Below, piece by piece: positions 38,033 to 46,684 of a stretch of DNA of 64,000 bases (its first letter is position 1; each line of letters begins with the position of its first letter). The notes beneath the pieces were generated by a model that worked only from the letters and a program-made list of their open reading frames with translations, did no database searches and was not told the DNA's origin. The translations under genes were made by a program, and so were the position numbers. Source of the stretch: Clostridia bacterium 41_269. Its GTDB lineage: Bacteria; Bacillota; DTU086. The stretch spans positions 31,787 through 95,786 of the forward strand of contig LGEZ01000004.1 in NCBI GenBank assembly GCA_001508005.1, read 5' to 3'.

Positions 38033-38520
38033 AAAAATTTGGCGTTATGATAAGTGAGGTACTGCCGCACTTGGGTAGAAAACCTGCAACCATTCTGTAT
38101 CCTTTTGAAAGGGTTCCTGTTCCTGAAACCCTTAGAGGTAAGCCTGTTCTAGATACTGAGAAATGTAGAGGCTGCAGGGTTTGTGTTTGTGAAATGGTCT
38201 GTCCAGCAGAAGCTTGTAAAAAAATAACCATTGGAGAAGATGTTGAGCGTCTGGCATTCTGGTATGATCGCTGTGTTTTCTGTGGTGAATGTGCTGAAAG
38301 ATGTCCCTATGGTGCAGTTACTATGACAAAGGAATTTGAGCTGGCAGCATATGATTTGGATTCCTTATATGCGCACCCTGAATTTCCAAAGTCAGAAGAA
38401 GCCCTTCAGTATATTGAAAAATTGCGTGAAAGAAGACGTATGAAGGAACAGAGAGAGAAGGAAGGAACAAAAGTTCAGTGTGATAAGAAAGCTGATGGAA
38501 ATGAAAAACAGCAAAACTAA
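38029..38520 (+). CDS. NuoI/HycF-type 2[4Fe-4S] hydrogenase subunit
   Basis: About 163 residues. ATG 38029 overlaps the stop of the NuoH-like gene (ATGA) and follows a GGGTGGTGG site, so it is preferred over GTG 38017. The second cluster motif, CVFCGECAERCP, is canonical. The first, CRGCRVCVCEMVCP, holds two extra residues (VC) because GTTTGT is tandemly duplicated in the DNA at 38179-38190; without one copy it would be a normal CxxCxxCxxxCP. A charged, lysine/glutamate-rich tail follows. The subunit should accept electrons from ferredoxin and pass them to the small subunit. Confidence 0.93.
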   Translation: MKKFGVMISEVLPHLGRKPATILYPFERVPVPETLRGKPVLDTEKCRGCRVCVCEMVCPAEACKKITIGEDVERLAFWYDRCVFCGECAERCPYGAVTMTKEFELAAYDLDSLYAHPEFPKSEEALQYIEKLRERRRMKEQREKEGTKVQCDKKADGNEKQQN

Positions 38521-39076
38521 AAAAAGCGAATATGTAAAAATTATTGAGGAATTAAAGAAATTTTTTAAAAATGCAGAAAGGATTGCAGTTGTGGGTGTGG
38601 GACAAGAATGCAGGCAGGACGATGCTGTAGGAATTATCACAGTGGAAAGACTGTATAAGGAGCTCAGTGGAAGCTTTAAGCTTCCACTGAGCATTTCTGA
38701 AAAAAATTTTTGTATAGGTAACAAAATAGTAAAATTTTTTATAGGTGCTGAAACCCCTGAAAGTTTAACGGGAAAAATTAGAAAATTTAAAGCTACCCAT
38801 GTGCTTTTTATTGATGCTGCACAGCTTGCAAGAACGCCTGGAGAAATGGAATTGGTGCCTTTAGCAGAGATACAGGGTGAAAAAATTTCAACCCATAATA
38901 TTCCCCTTTCTCTTTTGGGAAAATTTTTAGAGCTTGATATGGGGTGTAAAACCTTACTTTTAGGAATACAGCCTAAAGATATGGGTATACTTTTTGAAAG
39001 AAAGCTTTCCGAAGTTGTTGATAAAGCTGCATCAAAAGCAGCTTCAGCTGTTCGAGATGCTTTAATTGGGCCGTGA
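38480..39076 (+). CDS. hycI: HycI-type hydrogenase maturation protease
   Basis: Up to 198 residues; GTG 38480 or the later ATG 38501 may be the start, and both overlap the previous gene. M52 family features are VVGVGQECRQDDAVG (metal-sensing Asp), ETPES, FIDAAQLARTPGEM, the HycI block STHNIPLSLLGKFL and LLGIQPKDMG. It removes the C-terminal tail of the large subunit after nickel insertion. Between the DDAVG and ETPE blocks it is about 15-18 residues longer than E. coli HycI as I recall it; that extra part coincides with a perfect 31-nt palindrome. It is the last gene of the operon, with a terminator just behind. Confidence 0.93.
   Translation: MIRKLMEMKNSKTKKSEYVKIIEELKKFFKNAERIAVVGVGQECRQDDAVGIITVERLYKELSGSFKLPLSISEKNFCIGNKIVKFFIGAETPESLTGKIRKFKATHVLFIDAAQLARTPGEMELVPLAEIQGEKISTHNIPLSLLGKFLELDMGCKTLLLGIQPKDMGILFERKLSEVVDKAASKAASAVRDALIGP
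38662..38692. repeat. perfect 31-nt palindrome within hycI
   Basis: GCTCAGTGGAAGCTT, one central base, then AAGCTTCCACTGAGC: 15-bp perfect arms inside a coding region. It encodes the insertion-like stretch ELSGSFKLPLS. Confidence 0.9.
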
Positions 39077-39099
39077 ATTTAAACGTTCACGGCATTTTT
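39070..39099 (+). terminator. terminator of the hydrogenase operon
   Basis: GCCGTGAA and TTCACGGC form an 8-bp stem with an 8-nt loop followed by ATTTTTT. It overlaps the hycI stop codon. Confidence 0.88.
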
Positions 39100-39223
39100 T
39101 AGTTAAATAACAAATATTATCTTATATCACCTTAGAAGGATTTTATAGGGTGGTATATTGTAATAAATAATTGAACAATTTTTTTTATTTAGTAGTTAAT
39201 GTAGAAAATGAGGCGGATTTACA

Positions 39224-39820
39224 ATGGTCAAAGTAATTTTAGCATCAGCATCACCTCGGCGTGCAGATCTTTTAAGCAAATTGGGAATTAACTTTATCCA
39301 AAAGGAAAGTTCAATAGTAGAGAATAATGTTAAAGAAAAGTCCCCTGAAAAGTTTGTAAAAAGACTTGCCTTATTAAAAGCTCAGGATGTTGCAGCGAAT
39401 TTCAAAGAGGGTATTGTTATTGGTGCAGACACTGTGGTTGTATATTACGATCAAATTATGGGTAAACCGAAAGATTTCCAGGATGCTGTAAGAATGCTTG
39501 AAAAGCTTAATGGATCAGTTCATTTGGTAATAAGCGGTGTGGCTATAGTGGATGCTAAAACAGGGAAATTCCTAGTTGATTCAGAAACAACAAAAGTATA
39601 TTTTAGAAAACTTTCAAAAAGGGATATTTTAAAATATGCTGCTACAGGTGAACCTATGGACAAAGCTGGGGCTTATGGAATTCAAGGGCTAGGAGGCATA
39701 CTAGTTAAAAGAATAGAGGGGTGCTACAACAATGTGGTGGGTCTTCCTTTGGGAAAGCTGGTTGAAATGATGAAAGATTTTGGGGTGGATTTTTGGGATG
39801 TGGTAAAGAAGGAGGAGTAG
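39224..39820 (+). CDS. maf: Maf family nucleotide pyrophosphatase
   Basis: A 198-residue Maf protein. Signatures are ILASASPRRADLLSKLGI at the start (phosphate-binding), VVIGADTVVVYYDQIMGKPKDFQDAVRMLEKLNG and YAATGEPMDKAGAYGIQGLGG. Maf proteins hydrolyse non-canonical or pyrimidine nucleotides and are linked to septum formation in Bacillus. The gene precedes radC and the mre genes, the classical maf-radC-mreBCD order. The 123-base gap before it contains no feature I can support. Confidence 0.95.
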   Translation: MVKVILASASPRRADLLSKLGINFIQKESSIVENNVKEKSPEKFVKRLALLKAQDVAANFKEGIVIGADTVVVYYDQIMGKPKDFQDAVRMLEKLNGSVHLVISGVAIVDAKTGKFLVDSETTKVYFRKLSKRDILKYAATGEPMDKAGAYGIQGLGGILVKRIEGCYNNVVGLPLGKLVEMMKDFGVDFWDVVKKEE

Positions 39821-39823
39821 GAT

Positions 39824-40528
39824 TTGTCAGAAAAACCAGAGTATCATTTAACCATAAAAGATATGCCCCCAGATCAAAGACCGAGGGAAAGATTATTTGT
39901 GGTGGGACCAGAATCTTTAAGCAATACGGAACTCCTTGCCATATTACTGAGAACAGGTACAGTAGAGGAAACCAGTTTGGATTTGGCTAAAAGGATTTTA
40001 AACCAAAACGGCGGCCTCCGTTTTTTAGCAGAATCAGATGTGGAACAGCTTAAAAACATACATGGTGTAGGTACTGCCAAAGCGGCACAAATTAAAGCTG
40101 CTGTTGAACTTGGCAAAAGGATTTTTTCCATCAGTAGTTGGGAAAGCCCCAGCATAAAATCGCCGCAGGATGCAGCTAATTTGCTTATGGACAGCATGAG
40201 ATACTTAGATCGGGAGCACTTTAAAGTGGTTTATTTAAATTCGAAGAATCGTGTTCTTGGTGTGGATTTAATTTCAATAGGTACCCTTAATGCATCCCTT
40301 GTGCATCCAAGGGAGCTTTTTAAAAAAGCCGTTGTAAGAAGCGCTGCTGGAATTATTTTAGTTCATAATCATCCTAGTGGAGATCCCCACCCTAGTGAAG
40401 AAGATAAACTGGTTACTAAACGCATGGTAGAAGCTGGAGAAATTATAGGAATTGAAGTGCTTGATCATATAATAATTGGTGATGGAATATATGTAAGCTT
40501 GCGGGAGATGGGATGTTTTACAAGTTAG
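39824..40528 (+). CDS. radC: RadC-family JAB-domain protein
   Basis: A 234-residue RadC. An N-terminal helix-hairpin-helix part (LLAILLRTG, IHGVGTAKAAQIKAAVELGKR) is followed by a JAB/MPN domain. The metal-binding motif is present as VHNHPSGDPHPSEEDKLVTKRM, so it should be a zinc hydrolase fold. Despite the name a role in DNA repair is not established. It starts with TTG 3 bases after the maf stop, with GGAGGAG inside the maf end, so the two are coupled. Confidence 0.95.
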   Translation: MSEKPEYHLTIKDMPPDQRPRERLFVVGPESLSNTELLAILLRTGTVEETSLDLAKRILNQNGGLRFLAESDVEQLKNIHGVGTAKAAQIKAAVELGKRIFSISSWESPSIKSPQDAANLLMDSMRYLDREHFKVVYLNSKNRVLGVDLISIGTLNASLVHPRELFKKAVVRSAAGIILVHNHPSGDPHPSEEDKLVTKRMVEAGEIIGIEVLDHIIIGDGIYVSLREMGCFTS

Positions 40529-40540
40529 GATATATATTAT

Positions 40541-40572
40541 AATATTATTGTTTACAAAAATATTATTGTTTA
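40541..40572. repeat. 14-nt direct repeat in the mreB promoter region
   Basis: AATATTATTGTTTA occurs at 40541-40554 and again at 40559-40572. It overlaps a possible promoter (TTGTTT, 17 bases, TAATAT). AT-rich sequence makes chance similarity possible. Confidence 0.5.
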
Positions 40573-40634
40573 ATATATAATATTGGGCGTTTATGGCGAT
40601 TTAATAATTTTTTTCTTTTAAGGAGGAGCTAAGA

Positions 40635-41672
40635 ATGATATTTGCACGGGATATAGGAATAGATCTTGGTACAGCTAATACCTTAGTTTATGTCAAGGGC
40701 AAAGGTATTGTTATTCAGGAGCCTTCAGTAGTCGCTATTCAAAGTGAGACTGGGAATGTGCTTGCTGTGGGTATTGAAGCTAAACGGATGATTGGCAGAA
40801 CTCCAGGTAATATTATTGCCATTAGACCAATGAAGGATGGAGTTATTGCTGACTTTGACGTAACCCAGAGTATGTTAAAGTATTTTATAAGAAAAGCTGT
40901 TAACACCAACAGTATTTTTATAAAGCCCAGGGTAGTAATATCAGTTCCTTCAGGAGTTACTGCTGTAGAAGAAAGGGCAGTGAGAGAGGCTGCTCTTCAG
41001 GCTGGAGCAAAGGAAGTTTTTTTGATTGAAGAACCCATGGCCGCTGCCATAGGAGCAGGAATGCCTGTTCATGAGCCCACGGGCAATATGATTGTAGATA
41101 TTGGTGGAGGAACCACAGAAGTAGCAGTTATCTCATTAGGAGGTATCGTAACAAGTAAATCCATAAGAGTTGCAGGCGATGAAATGGATGAGGCTATTTC
41201 ACAATATATTAAAAATAAATATAATCTTGCTATAGGAGAAAGAACAGCTGAGGAAATAAAAATAAATTTGGGAGCAGCATATTTTGATGATTCTGAAGAG
41301 GGAAGAGAAAGACAAAAGAGAACTTTTGAAGTTAGAGGAAGGGATTTGGTAACGGGTCTTCCAAAAACTCTGGAAATCACAGCGGAGGAAATACATCATG
41401 CCTTAAGCGATCCTGTGGAAAGTATTTTGGGAGCTATTAAAGCCTGCCTTGAACAAACACCACCGGAACTGGCAGCTGATATTATGGACAGGGGCATTGT
41501 GATGGCTGGTGGAGGGTCGCTGCTTTTTGGATTGGATAAATTGGTTAGCGAAAAAACAGGAATGCCGGTACATTTAGCTGATGATCCCTTGACTGCCATT
41601 GCCTTTGGAACAGGAAAAGTTCTTGAAAATATTAATTTGCTGCAGAGGGTACTTATTCCAAGTAAAAAGTAA
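40635..41672 (+). CDS. mreB: rod shape-determining protein MreB
   Basis: A 345-residue bacterial actin. Visible blocks are [22 protein letters not shown] (phosphate 1), [34 protein letters not shown] (phosphate 2) and [23 protein letters not shown] (adenosine). It forms membrane-bound filaments that direct lateral wall synthesis together with MreC, MreD, RodA and PBP2, all encoded nearby. An AAGGAGGAG site stands 6 bases before the ATG. Confidence 0.97.
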   Translation: MIFARDIGIDLGTANTLVYVKGKGIVIQEPSVVAIQSETGNVLAVGIEAKRMIGRTPGNIIAIRPMKDGVIADFDVTQSMLKYFIRKAVNTNSIFIKPRVVISVPSGVTAVEERAVREAALQAGAKEVFLIEEPMAAAIGAGMPVHEPTGNMIVDIGGGTTEVAVISLGGIVTSKSIRVAGDEMDEAISQYIKNKYNLAIGERTAEEIKINLGAAYFDDSEEGRERQKRTFEVRGRDLVTGLPKTLEITAEEIHHALSDPVESILGAIKACLEQTPPELAADIMDRGIVMAGGGSLLFGLDKLVSEKTGMPVHLADDPLTAIAFGTGKVLENINLLQRVLIPSKK

Positions 41673-41701
41673 CGTATTGTTCTATAAAGGTTGTGGTCTG
41701 C

Positions 41702-42535
41702 TTGCGGAGACTAAGTAAATACAAAACATTTTTTTTAACCGTTGTTGTGGCACTGGCTTTGATTTCGTTAATAAAATATACTGGATTCGAAAGGCCTTTT
41801 TTAAACAGTACAGAGGCATTTTTTAGAGAGTTGCTGGCTCCAGTTCAGGGTGCTGTTATGAAAGCAGCTTCTAAGGTTGACAGTTTCTTTAATGCTGCTT
41901 TTTCTTTTATGAAATTGCGTTCTGAGAATGAACGGCTAAAAAAAGTCATTGAAGACTTGAAAGAAGAGAATGCAGTATTAAAAGAATATCGAGAGGAAAA
42001 TATTCGTTTAAAAAGGCTTTTGGATCTTAAGGAGACTCTTAACGAGCATTATAGTTTAACTGCAGCAAGAGTAATTGGGAGAAATCCTGAAAACTGGTAC
42101 AGTACATTAACCATTGATAAAGGTTTTAGGGATGGGATAAGGAAAAATATGCCCGTAATTAGTGATAGAGGTCTGGTTGGTCGAATAGCCAGTGTTTCTG
42201 CTAATACGTCGGAAGTTCTTTTAATTACGGATCGGGAAGGAGCCGTGGCTGCAATGATACAGCAGACACGCACTCCTGGAGTAGTGGAAGGATTGGGACC
42301 CAATACAGATGAACTGCAGCTAATACATCTACCCTATGATGCACCTGTGGGAAAAAATCAGGTTGTTATTACTTCTGGTCTCGGAGGGGTTTTCCCAAAG
42401 GGACTTAGGATTGGCTATGTAAAGGGTGTTTACCCTGAAGCCAACGGTTTAATGAAGCGTGCCGTTATTGAGCCCTTTGTTGATTTTGACAGGCTGGAAG
42501 AGGTCATGATTATTACTGGAGTGGAGAACTTGTGA
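41702..42535 (+). CDS. mreC: rod shape-determining protein MreC
   Basis: About 277 residues. One N-terminal membrane helix (FFLTVVVALALISLIKYTG) is followed by a coiled coil (LRSENERLKKVIEDLKEENAVLKEY) and a beta-domain (RVIGRNPENWYSTLTIDKG, VISDRGLVGRI). It is a periplasm-side scaffold linking MreB to wall synthases. The AAAGG site fits TTG 41702 better than the track's GTG 41693, which is only 2 bases from it. The end overlaps mreD. Confidence 0.95.
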   Translation: MRRLSKYKTFFLTVVVALALISLIKYTGFERPFLNSTEAFFRELLAPVQGAVMKAASKVDSFFNAAFSFMKLRSENERLKKVIEDLKEENAVLKEYREENIRLKRLLDLKETLNEHYSLTAARVIGRNPENWYSTLTIDKGFRDGIRKNMPVISDRGLVGRIASVSANTSEVLLITDREGAVAAMIQQTRTPGVVEGLGPNTDELQLIHLPYDAPVGKNQVVITSGLGGVFPKGLRIGYVKGVYPEANGLMKRAVIEPFVDFDRLEEVMIITGVENL

Positions 42536-43038
42536 TTATGCATCGTTTAGCTTTTTATGGAATTCTGTTTTTGGCTTCCGTTGTGCTTCAGTCTACTCTG
42601 TTTCATTTCTTTAAAATTTGTGGAGTAAAGCCCGATCTTATCCTCCTTATTGTCATAATTTCATCTTTTTTTAGAGGGGAAAAATTTGGAGCAGCACTTG
42701 GTTTTGTTTATGGTATTTTTGAAGATTTGATTGTGGGTAGGTACATAGGAATTCAGGCTTTAACTAAGATGGCCACGGGATATGCTGTGGGAATATTGGG
42801 AAAAAAATTATTTCATGATAATTTAATTTCTCCAACAATTGCGGCTTTTATTGGTTCCTTAATCCATGGTTTTCTTTATATAATTGTTCTTTTCTGCTTA
42901 GGTTTTTATTCCAACCCCTTTCGCAGTTTTTTCCCAGTCATTAATGTTGCGTTTTACAACATGCTTATAACCCTTGCTGTTTTTTTAGTACAGCTTTATT
43001 CCTCCAAAAGAAAACTATTTAGAACGTTAGGAAGGTAA
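42532..43038 (+). CDS. mreD: rod shape-determining protein MreD
   Basis: A 168-residue protein with five hydrophobic helices. ILFLASVVLQSTLFHFFKICGVKPDLILLIVIISSFFRGEKFGAALGFVYGIFEDLIVGRYIGIQALTKM is typical of MreD. It overlaps mreC by 4 bases (GTGA); an in-frame ATG at 42538 is an alternative start. It completes mreBCD and is followed after 6 bases by PBP2. Confidence 0.94.
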   Translation: MIMHRLAFYGILFLASVVLQSTLFHFFKICGVKPDLILLIVIISSFFRGEKFGAALGFVYGIFEDLIVGRYIGIQALTKMATGYAVGILGKKLFHDNLISPTIAAFIGSLIHGFLYIIVLFCLGFYSNPFRSFFPVINVAFYNMLITLAVFLVQLYSSKRKLFRTLGR

Positions 43039-43044
43039 TGCGTT

Positions 43045-45126
43045 GTGGCTGTAGAGTTTTTTAAACTGGAAAAACTGCTAAGAAAAAGGGAACAGGACTT
43101 ACGTATCACTGTTTACTTTTTTTTAGTTGCGTTTGTGTTTTTTATCCTAGTTTCACGCCTCTTTTACCTTCAAATAATTCATAATCAGCAGTTTAAACAG
43201 CTTTCTGAAAGCAATCGGTTGCGTTTAATTCAGATACCAGCTAGGCGGGGAGATATACTTGATTCAAAGGGACGGGTTATTGCTACCAGTGTCCCGGTTT
43301 TTTCTATATCCATTACACCTTCGGAGGATCTTGATCTCGAAAAAGTCGCTGAGAAATTGGCTGATATTATAGATGAATCAGAAATAACTCCTGAAAAGAT
43401 AATTGAAACAGTAAAAAAACAGCCCAGAAGATATGAACCAGTTGAGATTGCCCGGCTTAAATGGGGCGAAAAGGTATGGGAGATAATGGCAAGAATTGAG
43501 GAAAACAGAAAGGAACTGCCTGGGGTAAGTATTGAAGAACAGCCTCTGCGCTATTATCCCCATGGTGAACTCCTTGGAAATATATTGGGATATGTGGGCA
43601 AAATTAGCGAAGATGAGCTTGAGAAATATTCAATGTATAAGTACAGCATGCAGGACTGGATAGGGAAAACGGGTATTGAGCGATTTGCAGAACTTATTCG
43701 CTATAAAGATGGCAGAATTATTGGCCTTAAAGGGCAGGATGGGGTGCGTCAGATAGAGGTAGATGCAAATAACAGGAAAATACAGGAGCTTGTATCAATT
43801 TCTCCCACGCCGGGATATGATGTGGTACTTACAATTGATTTGGATCTGCAGCAGGCGTTAGAAAAAGCAATGGATGAGGTTATTGCTGATGTCAAAAAGG
43901 CAAATCCAAAGGCTATGGCTGGAGGGGCAGTGGTTTTGGATGTGAGGACCGGTAAGATACTGGCTGCTGCCAGCAGGCCTGCTGTTAATCCAAATGACTT
44001 TGTTGATGGTTCCTTCTCTGAAAAAAGGGATTATTATAATGATCCCAAGAAAAGGCCTCTGTACAATAGGGTATTTCAGGCTACATATCCTCCAGGATCC
44101 ACTTTTAAAATGGTAACGGCTATGGCTGCTTTAGAAAAAGGTGTTAATCCCCAGGATAGTGTAATATGCAGGGGAGCATACTGGAGGCCTCCGCATATTA
44201 AATGCTGGGATGTACATGGCAGGGTTAATCTATACAGCGCCCTTGCAAAGTCGTGCAATACTTATTTTCAAGAAGCGGGACGCAGGGCAGGTATAGATAA
44301 AATTGTTGAGATAGCAAAAGAATTTGGTTTAGGAGAAAAAACCAATACTTTAGGGATTTTAAATGAAAGCAGCGGTATTTTGCCAAGTCCTCAGTGGAAA
44401 AAGAAACAGTACCAATCAATAATTGAAAACAAATATAAGGCTGAACTTGATGCGTTGAAAGAAGAATATGATAGTATGTTGGAAAAAGCGGATAGTGCTG
44501 AAGAGCAGGAAGAGATCAAACAAGAATATGAAAGCAGAAGAAAAATTTTAGAATCTCAATATGAAATAGATCTTAATTTCTACACTAAATGGCAGCCTTT
44601 TGATACATACAATACTTCAATTGGACAAGGTTCCAATAATTATACTATTATTCAGCTGGCGAATTATGTTGCTACTATTGCCAATGGAGGGAAAAGATAT
44701 CGTCCTTACTTGATTGAAAAAGTGGTTTCTCCCGAGGGTAGGGTGGTATTGGAGTACAAGCCAGAATTGATTAATAAAGTCAAGGTTTCGGATGAAATTC
44801 TTGCTCATGTCAGACGGGGAATGAAAGCTGTTACGGAACCAGGAGGGACAGCATATTTTCTGTTTAGTGATTTTCCAGCAAATATTGGAGTGGGAGCAAA
44901 ATCGGGTACTGCACAGACAGGAAGAAGCGGTGACCGTAAAGATAAAGATTTTCATGGAGTGTTTGTAGCTTTTGCGCCTTACGACAATCCTCAGATAGCG
45001 TTTGCATGCATTATTGAATATGGAGAGAGCGGCGGCAGTTCTGCAGGTAGAGTAGCCAAGGCAGTATTTGAAGAATATTTTGGATTGAATGATAAAGAAA
45101 AAGAGGAAAGGGAAGATATGTCGTAA
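43045..45126 (+). CDS. mrdA: penicillin-binding protein 2 (elongation transpeptidase)
   Basis: A 693-residue class B PBP. After a membrane anchor (YFFLVAFVFFILVSRLFYLQII) comes the dimerisation domain (RRGDILDSKGRVIATSVPVFSI, GNILGYVGKISEDE). The transpeptidase domain has SxxK in PPGSTFKMVTAM, SxN in AKSCNTYF and KSG in GAKSGTAQTG. Between SxN and KSG is an extra segment of about 65 residues, highly charged and apparently helical (KYKAELDALKEEYDSMLEKA and following). It cross-links lateral wall with RodA. The start is GTG. Confidence 0.95.
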   Translation: MAVEFFKLEKLLRKREQDLRITVYFFLVAFVFFILVSRLFYLQIIHNQQFKQLSESNRLRLIQIPARRGDILDSKGRVIATSVPVFSISITPSEDLDLEKVAEKLADIIDESEITPEKIIETVKKQPRRYEPVEIARLKWGEKVWEIMARIEENRKELPGVSIEEQPLRYYPHGELLGNILGYVGKISEDELEKYSMYKYSMQDWIGKTGIERFAELIRYKDGRIIGLKGQDGVRQIEVDANNRKIQELVSISPTPGYDVVLTIDLDLQQALEKAMDEVIADVKKANPKAMAGGAVVLDVRTGKILAAASRPAVNPNDFVDGSFSEKRDYYNDPKKRPLYNRVFQATYPPGSTFKMVTAMAALEKGVNPQDSVICRGAYWRPPHIKCWDVHGRVNLYSALAKSCNTYFQEAGRRAGIDKIVEIAKEFGLGEKTNTLGILNESSGILPSPQWKKKQYQSIIENKYKAELDALKEEYDSMLEKADSAEEQEEIKQEYESRRKILESQYEIDLNFYTKWQPFDTYNTSIGQGSNNYTIIQLANYVATIANGGKRYRPYLIEKVVSPEGRVVLEYKPELINKVKVSDEILAHVRRGMKAVTEPGGTAYFLFSDFPANIGVGAKSGTAQTGRSGDRKDKDFHGVFVAFAPYDNPQIAFACIIEYGESGGSSAGRVAKAVFEEYFGLNDKEKEEREDMS

Positions 45127-45255
45127 AAAAAACGAAATTTGATGGAAAAATCCAGCTTATTTTTATTTTTAACCGGCAGGATTTGGTGTTTATTCGTAGA
45201 ATTGTGAAAAGCAAAAGCTGCACCTAAATTCGCTGTTAATGAAGGAGAAAAGGTT

Positions 45256-45821
45256 ATGAGAAAAGATATTGATAAAATACATATGCTTATGCAGCTGCTT
45301 TCACCTAGTGAGGTTTTGCAGTATAATAAGCCTCCTGAAATTTATCCCCATCTGTATGCAGATGATACTCAATCGGAAGATTTTTTTATAGAAAAGAAGC
45401 ACAAGGATCAAGATTATTCTCGCTGCAGCGGTAGGGAAAACAATGAAGTAGAAATACCTTCTGATATGACCATATTAATACAGCGCACCCTCCGTTCTGG
45501 GCAGAGCATTCGATATCCAGACATGTTGTTATTTTAGGGGATGTAAATCCCGGCGCTGAAGTAATAGCCGGTGGAAATATATTGATTTTTGGAACCTTAC
45601 GGGGTGTAGCCCATGCAGGGGCTTATGGGAATACAAGAGCAGTGGTAGCAGCCTTTAAATTAAATCCAACACAGCTTAGGATTGCCAACTATATTTCAAG
45701 GGCACCGGACAATGCTGAGGATGAATATGTCTCCCAGCACCCTGAGGTTGCGAGAATTTGCGAGGGTAATGTTGTCATTGAAAAATTGAGCTTGGGGGCT
45801 AATAAGGTTTCAACCCAATAA
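45256..45821 (+). pseudogene. minC: septum site-determining protein MinC, frameshifted
   Basis: The track gives two ORFs (45256-45537 and 45582-45821). Together they make one MinC of about 188 residues. The first ends with TLRSGQSIRYP and the C-terminal beta-helix continues in another frame as VVILGDVNPGAEVIAGGNILIFGTLRGVAHAG, through LNPTQLRIANYISRAPD. The switch occurs at TATCCAGACATG near 45521-45532; adding one A would restore frame (length 566 is one short of a multiple of three). The N-terminal part (about 70 residues) is short and shows no clear MinC_N domain. It is directly followed by minD and minE, so a functional gene is expected. Confidence 0.85.
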
Positions 45822-45869
45822 TGGTTTCAGTATTAACTGTCAGTATCAACTGTAAGGGGAGGCATTAGA

Positions 45870-46667
45870 ATGGGAGAGGTTATTGTTATTACTTCAGGAA
45901 AAGGTGGGGTAGGAAAAACCACAACTGTGGCTAATATTGGTACAAGCCTTGCCAAAGAAGGTTACAGTGTGGTTTTAGTGGACACAGATATAGGGCTTCG
46001 CAATTTGGATGTGGTGCTTGGCCTTGAGAACAGAATTGTATATGATATAGTGGATGTTACCAACGGTCACTGTAGATTAAAGCAGGCACTCATCAGGGAT
46101 AAAAGATTTGAAAGCTTATATCTGCTTCCCGCAGCTCAAACAAAAGATAAAACTGCGGTAACCACGGAGCAGATGAAAGAGCTGTGTCAAAATTTAAAAG
46201 AAGAGTTTGATTATGTTATAATTGACTGTCCTGCGGGTATTGAGCAGGGGTTTAAAAATGCCATTGCTGGTGCTGAGAGAGCAATAGTGGTAACCACACC
46301 TGAAGTAGCAGCTGTTAGGGATGCTGATCGAGTTATTGGTCTTCTTGAAGCAGCGGGTTTAAAGGAACCAGATTTAATCATTAATCGTATTCGTCCTGAT
46401 ATGGTAAAACAGGGGAATATGATGGATATAGATGATATTATAGATATTTTAACAGTAAACCTTATAGGGGTTGTTCCTGAGGATGAAATGATTGTTATTT
46501 CAACCAACAAAGGTGAACCTGCTGTACTAGATCCTCGGTCCAATGCAGGGGAAGCATATAGAAATATTGCAAAAAGAATAACTGGAGAAGATATACCCAT
46601 TATGCCCCTGGAAGTTAATGAGGGGATTATGGCACTTTTTAAACGTCTTATAGGCAGGAAAAAGTAG
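45870..46667 (+). CDS. minD: septum site-determining ATPase MinD
   Basis: A 265-residue ParA/MinD ATPase. The deviant Walker A is TSGKGGVGKTTTVANIG; VVLVDTDIGLRNLDVVLGLENR and DYVIIDCPAGIEQGF are the switch regions. The C terminus GIMALFKRLIGRKK is an amphipathic membrane-targeting helix. It recruits MinC to the membrane and is driven off by MinE, encoded 17 bases later. Confidence 0.97.
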   Translation: MGEVIVITSGKGGVGKTTTVANIGTSLAKEGYSVVLVDTDIGLRNLDVVLGLENRIVYDIVDVTNGHCRLKQALIRDKRFESLYLLPAAQTKDKTAVTTEQMKELCQNLKEEFDYVIIDCPAGIEQGFKNAIAGAERAIVVTTPEVAAVRDADRVIGLLEAAGLKEPDLIINRIRPDMVKQGNMMDIDDIIDILTVNLIGVVPEDEMIVISTNKGEPAVLDPRSNAGEAYRNIAKRITGEDIPIMPLEVNEGIMALFKRLIGRKK

Positions 46668-46684
46668 GAGAGGGTGAGGGGCTT

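Noticed and set aside
28841-38520. Annotation as NADH-quinone oxidoreductase (complex I)
   Set aside because: Nickel-binding cysteines, the CxxC small-subunit motif, a HycI protease and lack of NuoEFG show a hydrogenase instead.
45127-45255. Possible hidden gene between PBP2 and minC
   Set aside because: Only short frames without ribosome sites are present; nothing supports a gene.
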